From Larus michahellis (taxonomy: Eukaryota; Chordata; Aves; Charadriiformes; Laridae), in the NCBI RefSeq assembly GCF_964199755.1, contig NC_133913.1:7170201-7234200 (forward strand): a stretch of 64,000 bases of DNA, in the 5' to 3' direction. The notes beneath the pieces are model-generated. The model was given only the letters and a program-made list of their open reading frames with translations. It was not told the origin of the DNA and searched no databases. The position numbers and the translations under genes were made by a program. Below, piece after piece: positions 47,479-59,268 of this stretch (the stretch's first letter is position 1; each line of letters starts with the position of its first letter).

Positions 47479-47781
47479 TCAGAGGAGGCACCTTCTGCCA
47501 CTGTAGCGGCTGGAAATGCCAGAGAGGTCACAGCACCCAGAGGTGATGGGCACTCCATCACAGCTGAGGATGCTGCCAACAGCAGCAGAGGTGGAGGATC
47601 CCACAATGGTGTTCTGTGGGAAGGAGCTGAGGATGGGGCCTGGCAGGGTCACCACCACAGCAGGAGGCTCGATGACGACGGTGGAGTTCTGGCACTGCCT
47701 GACACAAGGCTCATTGCAGCTGTTGGCCAGTGGGGTCGGGCCACAGGGCCGGCAGGGCAGGCACTGGCTGTAGCAGGACAT
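47479..47781 (-). CDS. Feather beta-keratin K5
   Basis: A 100-residue feather keratin starting [15 protein letters not shown] and ending [11 protein letters not shown]. The beta domain ([20 protein letters not shown]) has Ile where K1-K3 and K6 have Val, a trait shared with K4. The intron runs from a CAG/GTGAGT donor at about 48159 to an acceptor at about 47803 (357 nt). A TATAAAA box lies at 48220-48226 and an ATTAAA signal at 47148-47153. A CR1 LINE has entered its upstream flank about 400 bp beyond the TATA box. All features are intact. Confidence 0.95.
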   Translation of the reverse strand: MSCYSQCLPCRPCGPTPLANSCNEPCVRQCQNSTVVIEPPAVVVTLPGPILSSFPQNTIVGSSTSAAVGSILSCDGVPITSGCCDLSGISSRYSGRRCLL

Positions 47782-48219
47782 GTCTCAAGGGTGGATATGC
47801 ACCTGGGAGAGGATCAGGGAGGAAAGAGAGCACAAGGGTGTGTGAGGAGCAGCCTGGTTACCCTGTCACAAAGGAGCCAAGGCCACTACTGAGTGGGGAC
47901 CTGGAATCTTGGCCAGGAGACACACAGTCTTTATCACCCTACAAAGAGCAGCCTGGCCCGGAGTGGCTCTCTCCTAGTGTGTGGGCCAAAACCCCCTCTG
48001 CCACATCCCAGCCTCTCGCTAAGCAGACCTTCTCCACACCTCCCTCCATCATGACAAGAACATGCAAACCACAGGAAAGGAGAGAACCAATGTCAGCTGA
48101 GATGACCATCGAGGAGAGACCTCACTTTGGAAGAGAAGGAGAAGGAACTGCAGACTCACCTGGTTCCCAAGATCAAGGAGGCCAGGGAAGTGGATGAGAG
48201 AGCAGGGACTTGGGCTGGC

Positions 48220-48226
48220 TTTTATA
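48220..48226 (-). promoter_or_regulatory. TATA box of keratin K5
   Basis: Sense-strand TATAAAA at the standard distance of about 60 nt upstream of the splice donor. The CR1 3' end lies about 400 bp further upstream. Confidence 0.8.
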
Positions 48227-48625
48227 CCTGCCCTTCATTGCCGCAGCACCAGAGGCACCCTTTGCAGAGGTAACAATTTTTGCACACAGTCATCTTGAAT
48301 GCAAACCATGCAGCTAATGATAAGGGCTGTGCTTTGGTTTCCAACACTGCTGCCTTTTCATTTCCAGGTTTGTTCCATGCCCATTCCCCAGTGAAGGCTT
48401 CCTATGATCAGTGGGATGAAAGGCACCAGGATTTCTAGGGCAGGAATGCAGCAGTGCAAGGCAGAAGACTGAGCTGACGTGCTAGATGGTTCCAGAGCAG
48501 GCAAGTGACATCAACCTTGGTCACTCTGGTGGGGCTGTTTGAAGTGCCGTTCTCAGGACAAATCTTCAGCTATCCTCAGCTGGACGCTTCTGTGCATGAG
48601 GACCTGCCATGTCCTCTTTCCCTTC

Positions 48626-50358
48626 ACAGAATCGCAGAATCACAGAATCTTCATGGTTGGAAAGGACCCTTAAGATCATCGAGTCCAACCAAACAACCTA
48701 CAATCTCTGCCACTAGACCACAACCTGAAGTGCCACATCTAGACGCTTCTTAAACACGTCTAGGGATGGTGACTCAACCACCTCCCTGGGCAGGCTGTTC
48801 CAGTGCCTGACCACTCTTTCAGTAAAGTAATTCTTATTCTTCCTAATATCTAATCTAAACCTCCCCTGCCGCAACTTCAGACCATTTTCTCTGGTCCTGT
48901 CATTATTCATCTGGGAGAAGAGGCCAACACCCACCTCTCTACAACCTCCTTTCAGGTAGTTGTAGAGGGCAATGAGGTCTCCCCTCAGCCTCCTCTTCTC
49001 CAAGCTAAACATGCCCAGCTCCCCCAGCCTCTCCTCATATGCCCTGTTCTCCAGACCCCTCACCAGCCTGGTACCTCTCCTCTGGACACAATCCAGCACT
49101 TCTATGTCCCTCTTGTACAGAGGGGCCCAGAACCGAACACAGCACTCGAGGTGAGGCCTCACCAGGGCCGAGTACAGAGGCACCATCACTTCCCTACTCC
49201 TGCTGGCCACGCTATTCCTGATACAAGCCAGAATGCTGTTGGCCTTCTTGGCCACCTGGGCACACTGCTGGCTCATGTTAAGCTGGCCATCCACCAGCAC
49301 CCCCACGTCCTTTTCTGCTGGGCAGCTTTCTAGCCACTCTTCCACAAGCCTGTAGCATTGCTTGGGGTTGTTGTGACCGGAATGCAGGACCCGGCACTTG
49401 GCCTTATTAAACCTCATACAGTTGGCCTTGGCCCATCGATCCAGCCTGTCCAGGTCCCTCTGTAGAGCCTTCCTACCCTCAAGCAGATCAACACTCCCAC
49501 CTAGTTTGGTGTCATCTGCAAACTTACTGAGGGTGCACGCAATCCCCTCATCCAGATCATTGATAAAGATATTAAACAAAACTGGCCCCAAAACTGAGCC
49601 CTGAGGGACACCACTGGTGACTGGCCACCAAGACGATTTCACCCCATTAATCACAACTCTCTGGGCACAGCCATCCAGCCAGTTTTTAACCCAGCGAAGA
49701 GTACACTTGTCTGTGCCATGATTTGCCAGCTTCTCCAGGAGAATGCTGTGGGGGATGGTGTCAAAGGCCTTACCAAAGTCCAGACAGACAACGTCCACAG
49801 CCTTCCCCGCATCCAGAAGGCGGGTCACATGGTCATAGAAAGAGATCAAGTTGGTTAAGCAGGACCTCCCCTTCCTAAACCCATGCTGGCTGGCCCTGAT
49901 CCCTTGGCTGCCCTGCACTTGCCGTGAGAGCTCACTCAAGATGATCCTCTCCATGATCTTTCCTGGTACCGAGGTCAGGCTGACAGGCCTGTAGTTCCCC
50001 GGATCCTCCTTCCGACCCTTCTTGTAGATGGGCGTCACATTAGCCACCCTCCAGTCATCTGGTACCTGCCCTGTTGACCAGGATTGTTGATAAATGATGG
50101 AGACGGGCTTGGTAAGCTCTCCCGCCAGCTCCCTGAGTACTCTTGGGTGAATCCCATCCAGCCCCATAGACTTATGTGTGTCTAGGTGCAGAAGCAGATC
50201 ATTGATTGCTTCCTTCTGGATTATGGGTGGGTTGTTCTGCTCTCCGTCCTTATCTTCCAGCTCAGGAGGCTGAGCACCCTGGGGATAGCTGCTCTGACTA
50301 TTGAAGATGTAGGCAAAGAAGGCATTAAGTATCTCAGCCTTCTCCTCGTATGCCTTCT
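48626..50358 (-). mobile_element. CR1 LINE with long open reverse-transcriptase frame
   Basis: The least decayed LINE in the window. A 484-codon minus frame (50167-48713) holds the whole RT domain and the C-terminal region of CR1 ORF2. Landmarks in order are [85 protein letters not shown], the catalytic box FADDTKLGG, and [20 protein letters not shown]. The element ends in the CR1 3' terminus with three ATTCTGTG-like repeats at 48626-48650. The endonuclease and ORF1 are missing, so it is 5'-truncated and cannot move alone. It splits the upstream flank of K5, which is continuous in K4 and K6. It is therefore younger than the unit duplications. Confidence 0.95.
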
Positions 50359-51317
50359 CTTCCTTCTCAGTTCACCCTGGTGATCACTTGATGTTGCTTC
50401 CCCAGATGTTGCACTGCCGGGTTTGGATCCCACCCTACTGAAAACTGCCCAGTTCCCAGGGGTCCTCAGAACAGTCCATGATTCATGGAGTTCCTATGTG
50501 TGTTTGTCTTGTATATACTTGTAAGCAGTCAGGTTTTTCTGAAAAAATGTGAACAAATTTGTGCATGATTCCATGCCAGCATGCCTCAGCCTGTGTGTAT
50601 GTGTCCTTGTGTGTCACTCATCAAGAGGTCATGTGCTGGTTGTGGCAGGGATACTGTCCACTGCTCTGTCCATGAGCACCACAGAGCAACAGGTTCCCAG
50701 GTCAGAAGGAGCCTGAGTGCAGGGGAGTGGTGATGGCACCAGCCTGCTGGAGATGTGTCCAGGGTAGAGGCACTGAAATGCAGTCCCTGCCTCCTGACAC
50801 TTCCTTCTCCTGCCCCTGCAGAGCTCACTTTCAGACCACAACAAGGATGGATCCACTCCAACCTTGATCCTTAGTTGAATTCAGTGTGACAATATCGGGA
50901 GTGCCTCAGCATGGCTGGCAGTCCCCACTCCCTGCCTCTCCAGGCCAGGACACAGCTGCTCTCCCCAGTGCTAGAGAGTTCAAAGGATGGGGATTGCTTT
51001 CTGGGCAAGGTGAAGGCTGAGAAATCCTGCCCACCATGTGCTGGCCATCCCTGACTGGATCCGCTTCCAAAGCAGTGTCAGTGGTTTCTGGGAAGTACTT
51101 GTGCTCTTCACAGGCCTGGTGCTGTGCCAGGCAGGGGCTGAGACGTTTTCGCAAACAGGTCCTGAATGAACGGAACACAGAGTCTGATATCACTGCGCTG
51201 TGAGCGGAAGAGCAGACTCTGGAGATTTCATTGGAAAAGCCAAAGAACTGATGACAGCTTTGATGTTCATGCCCAGAATGTTCATGTCCCCTACTGGAAT
51301 CTCAGTCTGAGCTGTGC

Positions 51318-51592
51318 AATCTCCATTCTGGGAGGTGTTCAAGGCTGGACTGAATGTGGCTTTGGGCAATCTGAGCAAAGGCTGATGCAGATGACCTCTG
51401 GAGGTCCCCTCTCACCTACATTCTGACACTGGGATTCCCAACCACCCCTGCCCTCCCTGACCCCTGCCCGCCCATGGGCACATTTGTCCTCACGTTCCCT
51501 CTGCACCAACACAGCTTCTAGGCATTGTGCTGGGGCTGCAGGGCGGCAGCTGAAGGGAGGCTCTCAGCCTCCTCACTTCCAGCAGCAGGAAA
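51318..51592 (+). repeat. Stub of CR1 end plus V-A upstream region
   Basis: The sequence follows 17915-18210 and 55305-55600 step by step. It begins with the CR1 3' end (51318-51428), then the accacccctgccctccctga stretch, then gcattgtgctggggctgcag. It stops near 51592 and runs directly into the K6 3' flank. The V-A gene body expected next is missing. Confidence 0.8.
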
Positions 51593-52372
51593 TTATTGCT
51601 TTCTATTCTGCAAGCAAATCGTCTTCCAGAGCCCCACACCCTTCACCCCACCACCCCAGAGCAGCTCCAGCCATAGTGAGAGGAACACCCTTCCTCAAGA
51701 GCTCATGGGGCTGCTGAGCCCTCAGGATCTCCTGCCTTCTGGGCATTTGTGGGCAGAGATATCAGCAGGGCAAGGCTTGATGGTCACTGGCAGCAGAGCA
51801 GCTAGGGATGTCTTCCTCAGCTCCAAGGGATGCTTCCCAAAAGAGAAGCCAATGTAGGGTGTTTGAACTGCTCATTTGTCTGTGACTGGAGCAGGGTTTC
51901 CTTGTGCTCTCAACCCCTTCCACCCCTTCTCCTTTGGCAGGATGGGGAGTGTCCACAGAGGAAAGGACCACATGGAGGCCAAGCTTGAATGCAACAGATC
52001 TTTAATGAGTCAGAAGAGGGAAAGAAAGTCATTCCAAGTGGGGGGTGCCAGTTCATGGAGCCCTATGACTCCATGGTCATCTCTGAGGCCCCACATGGTC
52101 ATCTGAGAGGGTGCGGCCCTTGGCTGTGGAGACTTTCCTTCATCATGTCTGTCTGTATTCCTGCCCCATGGAGGATGAGGAAAACAGATGGTCCCCACCA
52201 GGTTGGCCTTGAGGGAACCTTGCTGCTAAGGGGATGTGAAGCAAACAAGGAAAAGGGAGAGAAAAGCAAAATCATTCAGCTATGCTGAAAGCAGCATTGA
52301 AAACATTGAACCTTTGCCCAGCACCATGTTGTGATTCCTCAGGGTGTCTCCTTGGGGTTTCCCCCAGAGTCT

Positions 52373-52678
52373 TTAGCAGGGGAGGCACCTTCTGCCACTG
52401 TAGCGTCTGGAAATGCCAGAGAGGTCACAGCACCCAGAGGTGATGGGCACTCCATCACAGCTGAGGATGCTGCCAACAGCAGCGGAGGTGGAGGATCCCA
52501 CAACGGTGTTCTGTGGGAAGGAGCTGAGGATGGGGCCAGGCAGGGTCACCACCACAGCAGGAGGCTCAATGACGACGGTGGAGTTCTGGCACTGCCTGAC
52601 ACAGGGCTCATTGCAGCTGTTGGCCAGTGGGGTGGGGCCACAGGGCTGGCAGGGCTGGCACTGGTTGTAGCAGGACAT
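52373..52678 (-). CDS. Feather beta-keratin K6, 5'UTR donor lost
   Basis: A 101-residue feather keratin starting [15 protein letters not shown] and ending [12 protein letters not shown], with an intact frame. The acceptor is present at about 52702, a TATAAAA box at 53106-53112 and an ATTAAA signal at 52001-52006. Compared with K3-K5, an 11-bp deletion at about 53055 removes the end of exon 1 (CAG) and the G of the GT donor. The sense strand there reads CTTCTTGAGTCTG instead of AACCAG/GTGAGT. Normal removal of the 5'UTR intron is therefore not possible at this site. A weak GT a few bases on might serve. Otherwise the retained leader would carry extra upstream sequence. The protein is fine but expression may be altered. 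Confidence 0.93.
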   Translation of the reverse strand: MSCYNQCQPCQPCGPTPLANSCNEPCVRQCQNSTVVIEPPAVVVTLPGPILSSFPQNTVVGSSTSAAVGSILSCDGVPITSGCCDLSGISRRYSGRRCLPC

Positions 52679-53105
52679 GTCTCAAGGGTCTGGAGGTGCA
52701 CCTGGGAGAGGATCAGGGAGGAAAGAGAGCACAAGGGTGTGTGAGGAGCAGCCTGGTTACCCTGTCACAAAGGAGCCAAGGCCACTACTGAGTGGGGAGC
52801 TGGTAGCTCCGTCTGGAGTCACATTATATATACTACACTACAAAACGCAGCCTGGCCCAGGGAAGACCTTTCCTTGGGCATAAACCAAAAGATCCCTCTG
52901 CCACATAACATTGTCTTACTGAGCAGACCTTCTCCACTCTTCCCTCTATCATGACAAGAAGTCACAAAGCCAAGGATAGGACATAGCCAATATCAGCTGA
53001 GATGTCCATCAAGGAGAGATCTCACTCTGGAAGAGGTAAAGAGACTTCAGACTCAAGAAGAAGGAGGCCAGAGAAGTACACGAGAGAGCAGGGACTTGGG
53101 CTGGC

Positions 53106-53112
53106 TTTTATA
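53106..53112 (-). promoter_or_regulatory. TATA box of keratin K6
   Basis: Sense-strand TATAAAA in the conserved promoter block. The splice donor usually found downstream of it is deleted. Confidence 0.8.
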
Positions 53113-54949
53113 CCTGCTCTTCATTGCCGCAGCACCAGAGGCACCCTTTGCAGAGGTAACAATTTTTGCACACAGTCATCTTGAATGCAAACCATCGCAG
53201 CTAATGATAAGGGCTGTGCTTTGGTTTCCTGCACTGCTGCCTTTTCATTTCCAGACCTGTGCCGTGCCCATTCCCAAATGAAAGCTTCTTGTTAGTGCTG
53301 GAAGGAAAGACTCCAGGATTTCCAGGGCAGGAATGCAGCAGTGCAAGGCAGAAGAGTCAGCTCAAGTGCTGGATGCATCCAGAGCAGGCAAGTGACATCA
53401 GCCTTGGTCACTCTGGTGGGGCTGTTTGAAGTGTTTTCCTCAGGAAGGAAATTGAGCCATCCTCAGCTCGACGCCCATGGGCTCCCGTGCATGAGGACGC
53501 TTTCCCTCCCTCCTCTACTCCCTCCAGTGGTCACTTGTTGTTGCCTCCCCAGGTATGTGCGTTGTGCTGCTACGTTTTGAACCTGTCCTGACTACCACTG
53601 ACCTCAGCAAAAAATTCTGGCTGCTTTGGAATGGTGCCCACTCCCTGGAGTCTGTGAGTACACAAACAATGGCATGGGCATGTCTGGGGCCTTGTGCTTC
53701 CACAGAAAGTTCTAACTCTGTAACAACCCCATCTGTCCTTGGCAGACTCCACGCTTGCTTGTGTCCCTACTTGTCTTCTTGTCTTATGTGCACTTGTGTG
53801 CAGCCATGTTTGTGTGGATGAGTGTGGGAGCACAAATTTGTGGATGACTTGATGCTGTTGTGCATTAACGTGTGTGTGTGTGTGTGTCCTTGTGCGTTCC
53901 TCATCACAAGGGAATGTGCTGCTCATGGTGGGGACAGTCACATGAGTGCTGAAGTGCAGCAGGCTCCCAGGGTCAAAAGGAGCCTGAGTGCAACTGAGTG
54001 GTGATGGCACCAGCCTGCTGGAGATGCGTCCAGGGAAGAGGCACTGAAATGCAGCCCCTGCCTCCTGACACCTCCTTCTCCTGCCCCTGCAGAGCTCACG
54101 CTCCACTCCTGCCCATTTCAGGCCACAACAACGATGGATCCACTCTAACCTTGATCCCTAGTTGAATTCAATGTGACAATACTGAGAGTGCCTCAGCATG
54201 GCTGGCAGTCTCCACTCCTTGCCACTCCAGGCCAGGACACAGCTGCTTTCTACAGTGCTAGAGAGTTCAAAGGATGGGGATTGCTTTCTGGAGAAGGAGA
54301 AAGGCTGAGGAATCCTGCCCACCATGTGCTGGCCATCCCTGAGTGGATCTTCTTCCAAAGCAGTGTCAGTGGTTTCTGGGATGTGCTTGTGCTCTTCACA
54401 GGCCTGGTGCTGTGCCAGGCAGGGGCCAAGACCTTTTCGCAAACAGGTCCTGAATGAACGGAACACAGAGTCTGATATCACTGCGCTGTGAGCAGAAGAA
54501 CAGTCCCTGCGGATTTCACAGGAGGAGCCAAAGAACTGATGAGAGCTTTGATGTTCATGCACAGAATGTTCATGTCCCCTACTGGAATCTCTCAGACTGA
54601 GCACCCAGCAACTGTCCTTGGGAGGGAAGGGACATTGGATCCCAGGCCACACTCCCCCAAGCGTACTGCTGTCCTGCAGGGGTTTTCAGAGACACCCTCA
54701 TTCAAACAAGGGCTATGCACAGTACAGAAAGTTCCTGAGCCCATATCCCTGCCTGAAGGTTTGTCTGCCTGGACTCACATCCAGCTTGGAGATAAGGCAG
54801 CTGAGGGCTCCTCCACTTCCCTGTAGTGACCCCATAGAGATGAGTGCCAGGGAGCTCTTCCGAGGGAGCTCATCCAGGGCTGGTTTCCCTCTCCATGGAG
54901 GTGCTTCTGAGCTGAGAAGCTGATGGCCAAGCTCATTGCTTTCTCAGGA

Positions 54950-55432
54950 GGTAACAGGCACTGTGGAATACGGAAGGGCAGGGCATGAGCGTACGTAGAG
55001 TTTAGCATGACCTTTGACAGCCTCTCTCCTACTTCCTTTAGAGCCAAATTGGGGATAAATGGGTTGGAGCATGATAAGGTGAGAGGAAAACTGGCTGGAA
55101 TGTCAGGCAGAAAGAGTTGTGAGCAGTGGTGCAGGAACAGTTTCAGGAACCACTTGTTCAGAAGAGAAGGAGAAGATGGGCCCAGAGTCTGGAAGTGCCC
55201 AATGACAGGAGTAGAGGCAATGGACATCAGCTGGAACATGGGGAATTCTCATGAAGCAGTAGGCTAAAAGAAATAGTGAGTCAAGGAAGGGGTTTCCCAG
55301 GGAGGCTGTGCAATCTCCATCCTGGGAGGTGTTCAAGGCTGGGCTGAATGTGACCTTGAGCAACCTGATTTGTTCTGAGCAGGGGTTGTTACAGATGACC
55401 TCTGGAGGACCCCTCTCACCTACATTCTGACA
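54950..55432 (+). mobile_element. CR1 LINE, deleted copy upstream of V-A3
   Basis: CR1 plus-strand sequence (TFDSLSPTSFRAKLGINGL, then a 3' end with caaggctgggctgaatgtga). It is paralogous to 17365-18046 but lacks about 200 bp of the middle. Confidence 0.8.
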
Positions 55433-55942
55433 CTGGGATTCCCCACCACCCCTGCCCTCCCTGACCCCTGCCCACCCCTGAGCATATTTGACCTCACACT
55501 CCCTCTGCCCCAACACAACTCCTAGGCATTGTGCTGGGGCTGCAGAGCAGCAGCTGAAGGGAGGCCCTCAGCCTCCTCACTCCCAGCTGCAGGAAATGAG
55601 TGGCTGCTGGTTCCATCCCCTGGGCTTGGAGAGAGCTCTGGGAAGGTGGTCTATGTGCTGGGCCAAGGCCCCGCTGCTGTGCCAGGCTGCAGCTGGCGCT
55701 GTGCAGGCTTTTTCTTGCTGGATGACGGGGAGAGTCCATTTCCCAGTTGGGCAAAGTGGTACCCGTGCAGAGCCCCTGAGCGCTCGAAGCCCAGGCGAGC
55801 CCCCGAGCGGCACCAGCGCAGGGCCGAGCCCCGGGGAGGAGCTGGCGGTGGAGCAGGGGAGAGGAGAGGAGGAGGCAGTGAGGTCTTAGCAGAGAGTTGG
55901 GGCTGGCGGGGGCCAGCGAGGCGCGGGCGGTGGAGCGGCGGG

Positions 55943-57352
55943 ATGGGGCGGTGCCGGGGCGCAGGGCTGGCAGGGCTGGCCGCGCTGCTGCTGGGTGCGT
56001 GGGGCTGGCGGTGGTGGATGGGGCCAGGGCTGTGCCCGGCGTGTTCCCCGGGGAGCCCAGCGCCAACTCTTCCCTCTCCTTCTTCAGCCTCTCTTTCCCT
56101 TTCCTGCCTCTGCCATCTTTTGTGCCCCTTTCCAAACCCTCCGAGTCTTCCTGTTGTTCTTCTCCCTTTTTCTTCACCGCCTCTATTGGTACAAGCCTCC
56201 TTCCATGCACGCCTGATTTTTCATGCACCCTCTCCTTCCCCTGTGCATTCTGCAGTTCTTATTGCCCTGAATGCAGCCATCTCTCCTTCACTCTAAGAAC
56301 CCCTCTACCTCTCTACTCTTCCTCTCTTCCCTCGCTGATCTTCTGACCCATCTCTCTATGCATCTGCCATCCCCAAGCCCTCTTTCTGCTCCCTGAGATC
56401 ACTTTCTCTTCTTGCCCTCTGCTTCTCTCATGTCTGTAGGCACATGTGCTTTCTGCATCGTGCCATACATCCACTCATCCCCCTGTGTATTCACCATTTA
56501 TTCTTCTTATGAATTCATCCCTCCATCCTTCACTGTAACACACTCACCTTTCCTGTCCTTCTGCCTCTCATCATTCATCCATCCATCCATGCACCTGACT
56601 TTCCTTCTGTCTCTCCATGCATCATTTTTGATTTCCTTTCTTCCTGACTTCTGTTCTGTAATCATCTTCCTCTCCATCTCTCCCTCCGTTTCATCACACA
56701 TTCCGTATGGAAACTCATGCCCAGTTCTATGTTAAGCCCTTCCTATTTCCTTTCTTTCATCTATGCCTCTCCTTGTAACTCATATAACACGTGGAGTCAT
56801 TCCTTCCCCCTTGCTACTTTCTTTGTCTCCTTTTTTTTTTCTTCAGTGACACCACCCTTCCACATATCATTCACGCATACATCTCTCCATCAAATATGGA
56901 TGGACACTTCCATAAATGCACATGTTGACATCCCCTGTAAATACATCTAATAATCTCTAGTTGTTCCTCACTGCTTCTAGTAGATATGTTCTTGGAAACA
57001 GTAGCATGGCTGGGCAGAAACTTTGTTTTGAATGGTTTTTCTTCTTTATTTCCTCGGCAGTGGCTGTGGGCAGAGCCCAGTTGCTGCAGGAGCCGTCGGC
57101 AGAGACCACCGAGGGGACCAGCATCAACATCTCTTGCTCGCACCCCAATATAGAAACCACGGAGTTCATCTACTGGTACCGTCAGCTCCCGGGACGAGGC
57201 CCCGCGCTGCTCCTGAGCACTCTCAAAGACTCCAAAGAGCTGCGGGACCCACCGGGGCGGCTGTGGGTGTCGGCAGACCGCCGCTCCAGCGCCCTGTGGC
57301 TCGCCCGGCCCCGGCGCGGGGACGCGGCGGTGTATTACTGCGCCCTGGGAGA
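55943..57352 (+). CDS. TCR V segment V-A3 (TRAV/TRDV type)
   Basis: A germline V segment of type A. Leader exon 55943-55994 encodes MGRCRGAGLAGLAALLL and ends at a G/GTGCGT donor. The intron is 1066 nt, rich in pyrimidines and CATC repeats. The V exon 57061-57352 follows a CCTCGGCAG acceptor. Spliced, it reads VAVGRAQLLQEPSAETTEG. First Cys is in NISCSHP, Trp in FIYWYRQLPGRG, and the end is AVYYCALGD. The frame is open. The CDR1 and CDR2 regions differ from V-A2, but FR3, the RSS and the next several hundred bases are nearly the same. Confidence 0.9.
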
Positions 57353-57845
57353 CACGGGGAGAGGAGCCGGGGCTGCGGCCGGGCAGGAACCGGCGCGGGC
57401 GGGGCCGGGCGTGTGTGTCGGGGTCGGGGGGACCGGCCGGGACGGGCCCGCCAGGGGGCGCTGCCGCTCCGCCCGCCGGGGCCGCCTCGCCACAAACGGC
57501 CACAACCAGCCCCTCGCCCCGGACCGCTTCCCCTGCACGACCGGCCCCGGCCCCGGCAGCGGCAACCCCGCACGCCCAGCGGGACGCACACAGAAATCCC
57601 CCGCCACACTGCCGCCGCCGCGGGGGCAGGAATGGCGCCCGGAGCGCTGGCCGTGTCCGGCGGGGCCCGGCAAGGAGCGATGGCAGCCGCCGGCCCCGCT
57701 GGCTCCCGGACAGGAGCAGCGCCTTTCTGCTCTGCACAGGGCGGCGGGCGGCAGAGATCCTCCTGCCCACGGGCAGCCGCTCAGCCCTTGCTCCTGCCGC
57801 ACGGACCGCCCACTGCTGCTGTTGCTCCACGGGCAGGGGCTGGGG
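57230..57845. other. CpG-rich island over the V-A3 3' half and RSS
   Basis: Third copy of the CpG-rich block. It starts within the V exon near CDR2 and extends about 450 bp past the RSS. Confidence 0.7.
57353..57391 (+). promoter_or_regulatory. RSS of V-A3, 23-bp spacer
   Basis: CACGGGG, 23 bp, GCAGGAACC, as in V-A1 and V-A2. Confidence 0.75.
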
Positions 57846-59268
57846 ATCTCTTCCACCCCACTCATCTCGCCAGGCACTCTTAGAACAGAAAGACACAACT
57901 GGTACAGTGCCAACACAAGCCCTTGCTTTGAAACCACAACCACAAGTGGTTTCTTGCTGGGAACTTTGTCAATCCGCTCAGCTATACAATTACAACTTCT
58001 ACCCTCCAGCTCCACAGTCATCTTCTGGTGTTGCAAAGGCATCCTGTGGAGCTGGCAGTTCGGCATGAACTGATACTCAAGTTCAGACTCAGGAGGGAGC
58101 CCCAAAGAGATGTGCTAAGTTACCCCATGGGGCTGAAGGTCTGTGGGGAGAGCCTGAAAGGGGCCTCTAGGCGTGGGGTTCCGGACCCAGCTAGTCCCCG
58201 GTGAGGCCTGTGTGGCTGTAGGAGCTGAGAGAGCTGGGACAATCCGTGTTCAGAGGCTTCAGGGGCAGAGAGGAAAGGCTCAGTCCTCTTCCCTGCCTCA
58301 GCTGGGGCCTGTAGTGGCAGCCATAATTGTATTCCAAGGGAACTCCTGGCAGGTTTGCAGTCATTGCAGAGCAGAGGGCGGCCCACCGTCCTTCTGCCAT
58401 GGCCTCAACTGAACAACAGGACAATAAAGACCTTGTGGGAGCGTGGCTGTGAATGGGGGCTGCTGTGCCAATAACATGCTTCCTGCAGTCCCTGCCAACT
58501 GTGCGAGAAAGGCCCTGGGTGAGAAGAGGCAGAGGAGCCCTGCTCCAGGCAGCAGACACCAGAAGACATGAAAATCAAGTAGGCCTTTTGCTTGCCTGGG
58601 TATTGAGGTTCTGGGGCCCAGGGTGGGAGAAGCGTCTGGAGGCTGTGGGTAATGTGGGTAGGAGAAGGGACATAGAAGGACTGCCTGCACAACAGAGAGC
58701 TGGGTTGCCATGTCCTCCCCCTGCCAGAGTGAGGCAGTGTGTCTGTCCCTGTGCAGCTGGTTTCTGGAGCAGATGCTCTTCACAGAGATGTTTCTCTTCA
58801 GGTTCCTCCTCTATGGCCAGAGGAGAAGGGAAAGAGTGTGTGACACCTGGGGCCAGGCACTTCAGAGTGTGCCTGGTCCTCTCTCCATCCAGACAGTCCC
58901 AGGGACAGGGTGGACATGGGTGGGGGCAGGGGTGCCTTCTCCCTCTCCTGCAGAGCTGGGTGCAGGCCTGTGCAGCTGGCTAGGTGGTGGGTGTCAGGAG
59001 AAGTTCTCAAGGGATCCCTGTCCCTTAGATGGACACTACTCAAACCATGATTCTTTTATGTCTCTAGAGGGCTGCCTTGTGGTAGAGGTCGGGGGAAAGG
59101 CCCAAAGAGGCCTGGCTGGAGCAGCAGGGAGAGAGTTTTGCTCCACCCTCTGGGCTGTGGTTTGGAGGCCTCTTTGATCGGGCAGAGGTAGAAGAAGAGG
59201 TAAAGGTGCAAGCCTCGGGTCCCTCATGCTCGCAGGTCCCTGGGCACCCCCTGAAGAGAGAGCGTGAC

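Larger units (their letters stand above)
51598..57880. repeat. Segmental duplication, copy of 14020-20170
   Basis: The partner of the unit-1 block, running from the K6 3' flank to the end of the CpG island after V-A3. It includes K6, the upstream flank with a GT run near 53870, the CR1 piece and V-A3. Confidence 0.8.

Noticed and set aside
48713-50167. 484-codon frame as a host gene
   Set aside because: It is the reverse transcriptase of a CR1 LINE, shown by the FADD box, the [11 protein letters not shown] motif and the CR1 3' terminus.
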